Shown: positions 15,805 to 23,789 of the stretch, in pieces
Position numbering within the stretch: the first letter of the stretch is position 1
How the letters are laid out: each line of letters opens with the position of its first letter
NCBI RefSeq assembly: GCF_050496765.1
Contig: NZ_JBNWEO010000015.1
Location: 434,001 to 498,000 of the forward strand
From: JAEVLT01 sp050496765
Lineage (GTDB): Bacteria > Bacillota > Bacilli > Bacillales > Cytobacillaceae
Length of the DNA: 64,000 bases
Reading direction: 5' to 3'
Program-made: the position numbers and the translations under genes
Notes under the pieces: generated by a model
Database searches by the model: none
What the model saw: only the letters and a program-made list of their open reading frames with translations
Told to the model about the DNA's origin: nothing

Positions 15805-17196
15805 ATGAAGCAAACCTTAATCAAGGATTTATACAGAAATTCGGAAAACTATGTGAATCAGCAGGTGCAAATTTCCGGCTGGGTGCGAACGGTTCGCGAT
15901 TCAAAAACTTTTGGATTTATTGAAGTAAATGATGGCAGCTTTTTTAAAGGGGTGCAAATTGTTTTTGATGAACAATTAGCCAACTTCAAGGAGATTACAA
16001 AGCTGACGATCAGCACATCAATTCGGGTTGAAGGCGATTTTATTCTAACACCGCAGGCAAAACAGCCATTTGAAATTAAAGCGACAGCCGTTTCAGTGGA
16101 AGGCACATCAAGCGCAGATTATCCGCTGCAAAAGAAAAGGCATAGTTTTGAGTATTTGCGGACGATTGCCCATTTACGTCCTAGAACGAACACGTTTTCC
16201 GCTGTGTTTCGTGTGCGTTCATTGGCATCATACGCGATTCATAAATTTTTCCAAGAAAAAGGTTTTGTCTATGTACATACACCCATCATCACTGGCAGTG
16301 ATACAGAAGGTGCAGGGGAAATGTTCCGCGTTACAAACCTTGACTTGAACAATCTGCCGAAAAATGAAGAAGGAAAAGTGGATTCCACGAAGGATTTCTT
16401 TAATAAAGAGACAAATTTAACGGTGAGCGGCCAATTATCTGCTGAAGCTTTTGCTCTTGCTTTCCGGAATGTTTATACATTTGGGCCGACTTTCCGTGCT
16501 GAAAATTCAAACACGGCAAGACATGCGGCTGAATTTTGGATGATTGAGCCAGAGGTTGCTTTTGCGGAGCTTCCAGATATAATGGATCTTGCAGAAGATA
16601 TGGTAAAATACGTTATTCAATATGTTCTGGAAGAGGCGCCGGAAGAAATGGCTTTCTTTAACAGCTTTGTTGATAAAGGATTGCTCGAACGCCTTAAAAA
16701 TGCCCATTTTGCTGAGTTTGGCCGCGTAACCTACACCGAAGCCATTGAGCTTTTGAAAAACTCAGGTGAAACGTTTGCCTTTCCGGTTGAATGGGGGCTT
16801 GATTTGCAGACAGAGCATGAACGCTATTTATGTGAAAAGATTTTTAACAAACCCGTTTTTGTTACAGATTATCCTAAAGAAATCAAAGCCTTCTATATGC
16901 GGTTGAACGAAGACCAAAAAACGGTTGCAGCAACGGATCTTTTGGTTCCAGGAATCGGTGAGCTTGTTGGTGGCAGTCAGCGCGAAGAGCGTGAAGAGGT
17001 CCTTGCTGCGAAAATCAAGGAACTGGGGATGGACGAAGAGGATTATTGGTGGTACCTTGAGCTTAGAAAATACGGCGGAACGAAGCATTCGGGCTATGGT
17101 CTCGGTTTTGAACGGTTAATCATGTATTTAACTGGAATGTCCAATATTCGCGATGTGATTCCATTCCCAAGAACGACAGGTAATGCAGAATTTTAA
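15805..17196 (+). CDS. asnS: Asparaginyl-tRNA synthetase
   Basis: 463 residues, a class IIb synthetase charging tRNA-Asn. The N-terminal OB-fold anticodon domain covers about residues 15-100 (QQVQISGWVRTVRDSKTFGF). Motif 2 reads FGPTFRAENSNTARH, and motif 3 is GLGFERLIMYLTGMSNIRD near the C-terminus ending PFPRTTGNAEF. AGGAGGCG precedes ATG 15805. Unlike B. subtilis, where asnS sits with aspB and dnaD, it is flanked here by unrelated genes and has its own leader and terminator. All family hallmarks are intact. Confidence 0.97.
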   Translation: MKQTLIKDLYRNSENYVNQQVQISGWVRTVRDSKTFGFIEVNDGSFFKGVQIVFDEQLANFKEITKLTISTSIRVEGDFILTPQAKQPFEIKATAVSVEGTSSADYPLQKKRHSFEYLRTIAHLRPRTNTFSAVFRVRSLASYAIHKFFQEKGFVYVHTPIITGSDTEGAGEMFRVTNLDLNNLPKNEEGKVDSTKDFFNKETNLTVSGQLSAEAFALAFRNVYTFGPTFRAENSNTARHAAEFWMIEPEVAFAELPDIMDLAEDMVKYVIQYVLEEAPEEMAFFNSFVDKGLLERLKNAHFAEFGRVTYTEAIELLKNSGETFAFPVEWGLDLQTEHERYLCEKIFNKPVFVTDYPKEIKAFYMRLNEDQKTVAATDLLVPGIGELVGGSQREEREEVLAAKIKELGMDEEDYWWYLELRKYGGTKHSGYGLGFERLIMYLTGMSNIRDVIPFPRTTGNAEF

Positions 17197-17203
17197 TTAT
17201 TGA

Positions 17204-17236
17204 AAAAGGAGCTTAGGCGACACAGGCTCCTTTTCT
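17204..17236 (+). terminator. Intrinsic terminator of asnS
   Basis: AAAAGGAGC (17204-17212) pairs with GCTCCTTTT (17226-17234), with a T-rich tail. Confidence 0.82.
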
Positions 17237-17354
17237 TTACTAAAATCTTAACTTTATTTAGGTTTTAGCGCGGAAATTCCATACGGTAGAATAAAACCTT
17301 TTATAATAATATACTTAAATAATATTGTTTAAAAGACCATACTGAAATGAGACG

Positions 17355-17392
17355 AAACCGATTTCGAAAATGGAGAAATCGGTTTATTTTTA
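17355..17392 (+). terminator. Second terminator-like hairpin in the asnS-kinase gap
   Basis: AAACCGATTTC (17355-17365) and GAAATCGGTTT (17375-17385) form a perfect 11-bp stem followed by ATTTTTATT. No ORF ends upstream of it: the asnS terminator is 120 bp earlier, so it may end a small RNA. The rest of the 350-bp gap holds no gene I can see. Confidence 0.6.
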
Positions 17393-17546
17393 TTCAATAA
17401 AACTTTTGCCACACTTTGGTAACAATTTTGACTTAAATCATTGCCTGCCTATTTATATAATAGTAAATGAGAAATAAGCATCCAAAAGTTTTCTATTTTT
17501 TTTACAAACTTTTACGTGAAACGCACACTAGAGGCTGAGGTGGAGT

Positions 17547-19283
17547 ATGAAAAATTTGACAGCTATTAAAAGATGGGCAGTATTATTAACCAGTTTTTTT
17601 ATCATTAGCTACGAATTACTCCGCCATGAATTTATCCTTCAAAAGATTTCCTCCAAAACAGATATGGTAATTTCATCCGTTTTGTTTATTATTGGTGCCT
17701 TTGTCTTTTCCGAGTTTTTATTTGGATATATTAAAAAAATTGAAAATCAGCGTATTCAACAGGAACGGGAAGCGAAGGCTTTGTTTGATAATAGTATTGA
17801 TGGCATTTTTGTTTTTCAAACAAATGGATACTTAGTTGACATGAACCAGGGTGCAGAGGAGATGTCAGGTTGGAGACTAAAAGATGTACAGGGAAAACTA
17901 AAGTTTGAATCTATTTTTTATTTGGAATCATCAACACTTAGTTTGCAAGCTTTCTTAAAAGGCAAACAGACAAGCGTTAGGATTGAAAACGGCTTGCTGA
18001 TTGCAAAAGATGGAGCAGAGCTACCGATTAGTGCTACTTTTTCACAAATTCATAATGATTATATGGGTGATACGAAAATCGCTTTCATTGTAAGAGACTT
18101 AACACAGCAAAAGCAAATGGCGGACATTATTAAAGGGTTATATCAGGAAGCAACGCAAAAACAATTCGAAGCTGAGACACAATACTGGATTGCGAACAAA
18201 TTAGCCTCCATCAGGGAACTTACTGCCGATAACAGGCAGCAGATCTTTCAAAATGTCGCAGAGGAAATAAAAAAACTGCTTAATTGCTGTAATGTAGGCT
18301 TATTTTTAAATAATTTTTCCAAAGATCATTTGGATACAGTTGCTGTTACGAATCTACCTCAACAGAAAAATATGATGCGCAGTCTGGAACGGGCAAAATA
18401 CAAAAAAAATTTTGGTAAAGGGCAGGTGCTTACGGAAGTACAAATGAATGGGCAAAAGTCTTTTACATATCCATTGTGCTGTGAAAATTTGGTACTTGGG
18501 TATCTTTGGGTCAGTGATAAAAAAGATCGGGTATGGTCTCTCCACCAACAAGAATTGCTCAAAAGTATTATTAACATTCTTACAATTTCACTGGAAAACT
18601 TGACGATGTATCAAAAAATGAAAGATATTGCGACATTGGAAGAACGAGAACGGCTCGCACGTGAAATGCATGATGGTTTAGCACAAAATATAAGTTCCAT
18701 TCATATGAAAATTGAGCTCATAAAAAAATTGGCAATCTCTAACCAAGGAAATAAAAGGGAAATTTTACAAAATGCAGTATTGGAAGTAAGTCAAATTGTT
18801 AATGAAGCATATCAAGAAGTGAGGCAAAATTTATTTAACTTAATGTCTCCTTTTTATTCAGAAGGAGAATTTTTTGAACTTTTGAAGAATTATATCAATC
18901 AATTTCAGGAACTAAATCAAATTGATGTTGAATTTAGCAACCAACTACAAGAACAAAATAAATCATTTGAACTTTCAGAATCTAAAAAAATACAAGTCGT
19001 TCGGATTTTGCAAGAAGCTTTATCAAACGTTAGAAGACACTCAAAATGCAAAAAAGCATTTATATCTATTTTTCAAAAAGGGGATGGCGCCTACGTGATT
19101 ACGGTTGAAGACAAAGGAATTGGGTTTTTAGCGGATGATCTTCAGACAACAAATCATTATGGATTAAGAACAATGAAGGATAGGGCAAATCTAATTAAAG
19201 GAAACCTTGTAATCCAAACAAAACCAAATGCAGGGACAAAAGTAGAATTAACGATTCCAGCGGGAGGGGATGACTGTGTATAA
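17547..19283 (+). CDS. NarL-type sensor histidine kinase with PAS and GAF domains
   Basis: 578 residues. Two N-terminal membrane helices (about 12-30 and 41-63) enclose a very short outer loop, so sensing is probably cytoplasmic or intramembrane. A PAS domain (about 75-190), a GAF domain (about 215-345) holding NCC and LCCEN cysteine pairs, then HisKA_3 with the phosphorylated H375 in LAREMHDGLAQN, and an HATPase domain with DKGIGF and TKVELT. GAGGTGG precedes ATG 17547. The cognate regulator follows, overlapping by 8 bp. The cysteines and GAF fold suit redox or gas sensing, but no ligand can be named. Confidence 0.88.
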   Translation: MKNLTAIKRWAVLLTSFFIISYELLRHEFILQKISSKTDMVISSVLFIIGAFVFSEFLFGYIKKIENQRIQQEREAKALFDNSIDGIFVFQTNGYLVDMNQGAEEMSGWRLKDVQGKLKFESIFYLESSTLSLQAFLKGKQTSVRIENGLLIAKDGAELPISATFSQIHNDYMGDTKIAFIVRDLTQQKQMADIIKGLYQEATQKQFEAETQYWIANKLASIRELTADNRQQIFQNVAEEIKKLLNCCNVGLFLNNFSKDHLDTVAVTNLPQQKNMMRSLERAKYKKNFGKGQVLTEVQMNGQKSFTYPLCCENLVLGYLWVSDKKDRVWSLHQQELLKSIINILTISLENLTMYQKMKDIATLEERERLAREMHDGLAQNISSIHMKIELIKKLAISNQGNKREILQNAVLEVSQIVNEAYQEVRQNLFNLMSPFYSEGEFFELLKNYINQFQELNQIDVEFSNQLQEQNKSFELSESKKIQVVRILQEALSNVRRHSKCKKAFISIFQKGDGAYVITVEDKGIGFLADDLQTTNHYGLRTMKDRANLIKGNLVIQTKPNAGTKVELTIPAGGDDCV

Positions 19284-19956
19284 AATCAGGATTCTTGTTT
19301 GCGATGATTATGACATTTTGCTGAAAGGGATCGTCCAGCTATTGAAGCTTGAGCCATCTTTTGAGGTTGTTGGGGAAGCAAGGGACGGAATCGAAGCAAT
19401 AAAATTAACAGAAGAAATTCATCCCGACGTCATTTTGATGGATGTCAATATGCCAAACTGCAGTGGAATTGATGCGGCAGCTCTGATTCGTGAGCGCAAT
19501 CAGGAGGTAAAAATCATCATGCTCACCGTTTCCGATGATCAAGATGATCTATTCGAAGCGATTAAAAACGGAGCTAACGGTTATTTGTTAAAAAATATCA
19601 ATTTCGATGATTTAATTGAACATGTCAGCAACGTATATAAGGGTGAACCAGCTTTTTCCCCTGGACTCGCCAATAAAATTCTTAATCAATTTTCACAAAT
19701 TGCAAGTCAAATCGAAATGGAAAGCTGTCGACAGTATGAACTAAGTAGTAGGGAAAAGGAAGTACTTGAACTTGTTACCAAAGGGAAAACAAACAAATAT
19801 ATCGCACGTGAATTGTTTATTAGTGAATACACCGTGAAAAAACATTTGCAGAGAATTTTGGAAAAATTGCATGTTAATAATAGGGCTGAGGCCGCCGCTG
19901 TTGCTGTTCAAAAGGGACTCATTGAAAGCGATTCGAATCTTTTCGAAAGTGTATAA
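19276..19956 (+). CDS. NarL/FixJ-family response regulator
   Basis: 226 residues from GTG 19276, six bases after GGAGGGG; ATG 19270 lies too close to that site. Receiver domain with the acidic CDDYD pocket and phospho-acceptor D56 in LMDVNMPN, then a LuxR-type helix-turn-helix (LSSREKEVLELVTKGKTNKY through KHLQRILEKLHVNNRAEA). NarL-class regulators bind TACYYMT-like heptamers; five or more such heptamers follow 100-180 bp past this gene, upstream of the cytochrome b operon, making that operon the natural target. Pairs with the kinase just upstream. Confidence 0.92.
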   Translation: MYKIRILVCDDYDILLKGIVQLLKLEPSFEVVGEARDGIEAIKLTEEIHPDVILMDVNMPNCSGIDAAALIRERNQEVKIIMLTVSDDQDDLFEAIKNGANGYLLKNINFDDLIEHVSNVYKGEPAFSPGLANKILNQFSQIASQIEMESCRQYELSSREKEVLELVTKGKTNKYIARELFISEYTVKKHLQRILEKLHVNNRAEAAAVAVQKGLIESDSNLFESV

Positions 19957-19967
19957 TCAAATTCTGC

Positions 19968-20000
19968 AAAGGGAGTATGTCCGCATACTCCCTTTTTTTG
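19968..20000 (+). terminator. Intrinsic terminator of the NarL-type system
   Basis: AAAGGGAGTATG (19968-19979) pairs perfectly with CATACTCCCTTT (19984-19995), followed by T7. The stem itself contains the TACTCCC heptamer in both orientations, so it might double as a regulator site. Confidence 0.85.
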
Positions 20001-20053
20001 TTGATATCTGCTACATTTTCTAAATCTGGATTTAGTTGTATACTACTAAATGC

Positions 20054-20138
20054 TACCATATACTCCTTTTGGATACCCCCATATAATACTCCATTTCTAC
20101 AGCTAAAAATACCCCCTTTATCTTTTCATATTACTCCA
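20054..20138 (+). promoter_or_regulatory. Array of NarL-like heptamers upstream of the cytochrome b operon
   Basis: Direct repeats on the plus strand: TACCATA (20054), TACTCCT (20061), TACCCCC (20074), TACTCCA (20087), TACCCCC (20110), TACTCCA (20132). The start-to-start spacings 13, 13, 23 and 22 bp put sites on similar helical faces in part. NarL recognises TACYYMT. The response regulator gene lies directly upstream. Confidence 0.6.
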
Positions 20139-20216
20139 AATGAGGAAATGTGTTCTTATTGCATTCATCTTATACTTTAACTGTAGTAAAAAAGCTTTCC
20201 AAAGGAGGAGCAAGCG

Positions 20217-21245
20217 ATGAAAAGAAGATTGGCAATGGTCTTATCACTTGCATTTATGATCGTTTTTGGATGGGGAGGATTTGCATCAGCTCACGTATCA
20301 AACGAAAAGCAAATTTACAAAGATGTGGCTGATTCCCAAGCAAAGGAAGAAATTACAAAGTTAAGAGCGATCGGTGTAATTGGATTTGTAGAGGGAGAAG
20401 AAAACTTTGAACCAAAATCGGAATTGAACAAAAAAACGCTCGGTTTCTGGTTGGCAAAGGCAGGAAATCTTAAAGGGCATACCGAGAAGCCGACGCCTGA
20501 TGAATATGCTGAGGAATCGGTTGAAAACAAATATATTGACAATTTGGAAGGCAAAGCAACCTATGGAGATGTTGTAACAGGTATTTTAAAAGTCATCGGT
20601 GTAAAGGATGTTGAAAAACCGGCTGAACAAGCAGAAGAACTTGGAATTTTAGAAGGAAAATGGCATGACTTAGTTGATGCCAATGGCATTGCAACAAAGG
20701 AAAACACTGCATTGCTTTTTGATATGGCTCTTGATAAAAAGGGCCCATCCGGAAAATCCATCAACGACATTTTAGGAATAAAGCCCGGACCAGTTGGAAT
20801 TGTTAATGATGTAAAAGAAGAAAAAGTGACGGTTGATGGACAAGAAAAAGAAACATTCAAACTTACAATTGATGGAAAGGAATTTCCGTTTTACGGGGAA
20901 GGGAAGATTGCTTTATATGATAATCTTTTGGCCGCTAAAGGAAAGCAAGCTGCAGAATCCTATTTAAAAACAATTGTAGAACCTGGAAAACCTGCAACAG
21001 ATATGATTGTGTTTGTTATGGGTGAAGGGAATCAAAAAGCTGAGCCAGTGGTTAGTAACGAAAGCAAAAAAGAAGAAGTAAAGACTGCTGCCACAAATGA
21101 AAATAGTAAAGAAAAGACAGAAACAGCCGGAAAAAAAGCAGAGAAAGAAGCTGGAGTTTCGGTCGGTACTGTTTGGACAGTCATTATTTTAGTACTTGCT
21201 GCTATTAGTATTGGTATATATGTATCCGGTCGGAAAAAAGCTTAA
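20217..21245 (+). CDS. Exported, C-terminally membrane-anchored protein with SLH-like repeats
   Basis: 342 residues. The signal peptide ends GFASA, so the mature protein would begin at H27 (HVSNEK). SLH-like motifs follow (IYKDVADSQAKEEITKLRAI with GVIGFVEGEENFEPKSELNK, and a second, weaker one ending LGILEGKWHDLVD). A beta-rich stretch (about 200-265), a Lys/Glu-rich linker and a C-terminal helix (VGTVWTVIILVLAAISIGIY) plus RKK tail give a type I topology. AAAGGAGGAG precedes the ATG. First gene of a three-gene operon with cytochrome b. Function unknown; exposure outside the membrane is well supported. Confidence 0.75.
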   Translation: MKRRLAMVLSLAFMIVFGWGGFASAHVSNEKQIYKDVADSQAKEEITKLRAIGVIGFVEGEENFEPKSELNKKTLGFWLAKAGNLKGHTEKPTPDEYAEESVENKYIDNLEGKATYGDVVTGILKVIGVKDVEKPAEQAEELGILEGKWHDLVDANGIATKENTALLFDMALDKKGPSGKSINDILGIKPGPVGIVNDVKEEKVTVDGQEKETFKLTIDGKEFPFYGEGKIALYDNLLAAKGKQAAESYLKTIVEPGKPATDMIVFVMGEGNQKAEPVVSNESKKEEVKTAATNENSKEKTETAGKKAEKEAGVSVGTVWTVIILVLAAISIGIYVSGRKKA

Positions 21246-21259
21246 ATGGAGGATGCAAA

Positions 21260-21721
21260 ATGACACGTTACTTTAACTCAATCCTAATGGCAGTCATTCT
21301 ATTACTTGGCGGGGCAATCCCGGCAATGGCTCACGGAGGGGAAGAGACCACTTTTAACGCTGAGAATAATGTTAAACAAGCGATTGTCACTATTGTACAA
21401 AAGCAGCCGAACATCGGGGTTATTGAAATGAAGCTGGATGAAGTAATAAAAAATAAAGGAGAAGCCGGGAAAGTCGATATAACGAAAGTAGAAGAAGCGC
21501 TAAAATTAGTTAAAGATGGAAAGTATGAAAAAGCAAAATCCTTGATGTTTGCATCCATTGCCGAGAATCCAGATGGCAAAAATCCTAATCTTGGGAGTCC
21601 CTTTGTGGAATATGAGAAAGAATTTTCACCTGACAAGGCAGTTTATTTACTGCTTGCATCAGCTATCTTCTTTGTTGGCATTGGCGGCTTAATTCTTAAA
21701 CAACAAAGGTTAAGGGGGTGA
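21260..21721 (+). CDS. Small exported protein with C-terminal anchor, operon partner of cytochrome b
   Basis: 153 residues. The signal peptide ends AIPAMA and the mature form would start HGGEETTFNAENNV, another N-terminal histidine. A helical soluble part (about 30-120) contains IGVIEMKLDEVIKNKGEAGK and YEKAKSLMFASIAE, then a single membrane helix (AVYLLLASAIFFVGIGGLIL) and a basic tail KQQRLRG. No CxxCH heme motif, so it is not a c-type cytochrome. GGAGG is 8 bases upstream, and the gene lies 14 bp after its neighbour. Probably an extracytoplasmic partner of the cytochrome b; family not recognised. Confidence 0.72.
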   Translation: MTRYFNSILMAVILLLGGAIPAMAHGGEETTFNAENNVKQAIVTIVQKQPNIGVIEMKLDEVIKNKGEAGKVDITKVEEALKLVKDGKYEKAKSLMFASIAENPDGKNPNLGSPFVEYEKEFSPDKAVYLLLASAIFFVGIGGLILKQQRLRG

Positions 21722-21727
21722 AATAAT

Positions 21728-22858
21728 ATGAAACAGGAAGCCAGTAAAGAGATGCCTGTACAAAAGAAGAAACGGTTTGTTGAAGCCTTTTTGGAACGCT
21801 TCGGAATTGACGCCTTGAATTATGAAGTCCCGTCCCATGCGAATACTTTGCCGTTTACTTTAGGGGGAATCACTGCAGTCAGTTTAGTATTAACGATTAT
21901 CTCGGGGATCATCTTGGCGATGTGGTATGCTCCGGTTCCTGAAAATGCAAATGTAAGCATCCGCTCAATAATGGAAACTGTCTTTTTAGGATCTGTCATT
22001 CGCGGAATTCACTATTGGTCGGCCTCTTTAACCCTTATCGCAATTGTTCTTCATATTTTGCGCGTATTCCTTTATGGATCGTACAAGAACAAGCGTGAAG
22101 GGAACTGGATTGTTGGTGTACTCTTATTCGGTACGATGGTCGGGCTTTTTTTTACCGGTACTACGATAAAGTGGGATCAAGAAGGATTCGAGGCACTGGA
22201 GCATGCACAAGCGATAGCAGGGACATTCGGTTTTGGAGGCTTCTTTAGTTCAGAAGTTATTCCTGTGTTATTCCGGTTATTCACACTTCATGCCAGCATT
22301 TTACCAATTATCCTAATCATACTTATGTTTATTCATATGCTTCTCGTAAAACGCCATAAGATTTCGCCGCTGCCATGGAAAAAACAAGCGCATGATAATT
22401 CATTTACGGAAGTGGCAGCTGCTTCAGTCGATGCAAACAGCGCAATCTCAAAAACGGATGAAGTAAAGACATCCGAGACAAAACATACTTTTCTCGAACA
22501 TTTTCGAACACTTTTTGGCTATGGATATATTGTTCTCGGGGTTGTAATGATATTATCGATTATGGCACCACCCGCTATCGGACCAGATCCTTTGACCGGA
22601 ATAGAAGTAACAAAACCTTTATGGCCATTTCTTTGGATTTATTCATTAGAAGAATGGTTTGGTATTAATGGCGCTTTAGTAGGCAGTGCGATTTTGTTCA
22701 CCGGATTGCTTGCAGTTCCATTCTTTGACCGAGGAAGTAAAATCGCTTTTGGAAAAAGAAAATTAATTCTTTCGATTGGGATATCAATTGTAATCGTTTT
22801 AATTATCTTAACGATTTATGCAATGCTTTCCCAGCCAGTTGTACATCTTGATATGTAA
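21728..22858 (+). CDS. Cytochrome b/b6-type membrane protein with atypical Qo region
   Basis: 376 residues. The first ~215 form the four-helix cytochrome b core with bis-heme ligand pairs H95/H109 (RGIHYWSASLTLIAIVLH) and H188/H203 (LFTLHASI through FIHML), and TGTTIKWDQ where b6 has TGYLLPWDQ. A ~45-residue Lys/Ala/Ser-rich linker leads to a three-helix part resembling subunit IV, with APPAIGPDP retained but the PEWY quinol-oxidation motif replaced by KPLWPF. No Rieske or cytochrome c gene is nearby. It probably moves electrons from quinol to the exported partners; that is inference. GGGGGTG precedes ATG 21728. Confidence 0.85.
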   Translation: MKQEASKEMPVQKKKRFVEAFLERFGIDALNYEVPSHANTLPFTLGGITAVSLVLTIISGIILAMWYAPVPENANVSIRSIMETVFLGSVIRGIHYWSASLTLIAIVLHILRVFLYGSYKNKREGNWIVGVLLFGTMVGLFFTGTTIKWDQEGFEALEHAQAIAGTFGFGGFFSSEVIPVLFRLFTLHASILPIILIILMFIHMLLVKRHKISPLPWKKQAHDNSFTEVAAASVDANSAISKTDEVKTSETKHTFLEHFRTLFGYGYIVLGVVMILSIMAPPAIGPDPLTGIEVTKPLWPFLWIYSLEEWFGINGALVGSAILFTGLLAVPFFDRGSKIAFGKRKLILSIGISIVIVLIILTIYAMLSQPVVHLDM

Positions 22859-22996
22859 TTTGCAAAAAAGTTAATGTTTTTCAAACGGTTTCTTCTCCAT
22901 TGGTTTGACTTCGCTTGAAAGGCAGCTGCTTCAGCTTTTAAACGACGCCCTTCCAATATTGGTTGAGTAATAAAAACTATTTAATCAAAAGTGGTT

Positions 22997-23029
22997 CTCC
23001 TCCTTTAGTTTTTCAGGAGGAGTTTTTTT
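22997..23029 (+). terminator. Intrinsic terminator of the cytochrome b operon
   Basis: CTCCTCCT (22997-23004) pairs with AGGAGGAG (23015-23022), followed by T7. It lies 139 bp beyond the stop; nothing else is evident in between. Confidence 0.82.
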
Positions 23030-23090
23030 CTTAGCAAATTTTTATCCATAAATTTATAATGAGCTTATCTTGATTTGTGGAGGAAAACAA

Positions 23091-23789
23091 TTGAAAATTC
23101 TGGTTGTTGAAGATGAACAAGCATTGTTAGATGGAATTGAAAAAATTTTAACGGAAGAAAACTATCATGTTGATACTGCTGTTACCGGTTATGACGGCTT
23201 GGAACTCGCCATTCAAAATATATATGATGTCCTTTTGCTCGACATCATGCTTCCTGAAGTGGATGGATTTGCGATCGTGAAAACGCTGCGTGAAAAAGGG
23301 ATTCGAACCCCAATTCTTCTATTAACTGCAAAGGATAGTGTCGAAGATCGTGTGAAAGGCTTGGATCTCGGGGCGGATGATTACTTAATCAAGCCATTTG
23401 CCGCTCCAGAGTTGCTAGCCAGAATCCGCGTTTTGCTTCGGGGAAAAGGGGAGCAGGTCGAAAGCATCCTTGCCTATGGTCCGATTCGCGTTAATGAAAA
23501 CGAGCATGACGGATACATCGGAGAACAGAAACTAAATTTAACGGTTAAAGAGTATTTATTATTGGAATTCTTTATCCGAAACAAAGAGCAAATATTGGTT
23601 AAAGAACAGATTTTTAATCGAATCTGGGGCTTTAGCTCTGAAGCGGGATTAAATATTGTTGATGTCTATGTCCATCACTTACGGAAAAAACTTGCAGCCT
23701 ATCATTTGGATCATTACCTTAAAACAGTTAGAGGGATCGGCTTTATGTTAAAAGGAGACGAAGAAGATGTTTCGACAAACGAAAATTAA
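23091..23789 (+). CDS. OmpR-family response regulator
   Basis: 232 residues from TTG 23091, six bases after GGAGGA; an upstream ATG at 23070 has no site. Receiver domain with VVEDEQ acidic pocket, phosphorylated D51 in LLDIMLPEVDGF and K in LIKPFAAPELL, then a winged helix (LTVKEYLLLEFFIRNKEQIL through VHHLRKKLAAYHL). It pairs with the kinase that overlaps its end by 23 bp. Target genes are not evident next to it; regulation of envelope or transport genes is typical for the class but cannot be assigned. Confidence 0.93.
   Translation: MKILVVEDEQALLDGIEKILTEENYHVDTAVTGYDGLELAIQNIYDVLLLDIMLPEVDGFAIVKTLREKGIRTPILLLTAKDSVEDRVKGLDLGADDYLIKPFAAPELLARIRVLLRGKGEQVESILAYGPIRVNENEHDGYIGEQKLNLTVKEYLLLEFFIRNKEQILVKEQIFNRIWGFSSEAGLNIVDVYVHHLRKKLAAYHLDHYLKTVRGIGFMLKGDEEDVSTNEN

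Noticed and set aside
22870..22960. Short leucine-rich frame (LTSLERQLLQLLNDALPI) after the cytochrome b gene
   Set aside because: About 21 codons, no start signal; more likely 3' untranslated sequence.
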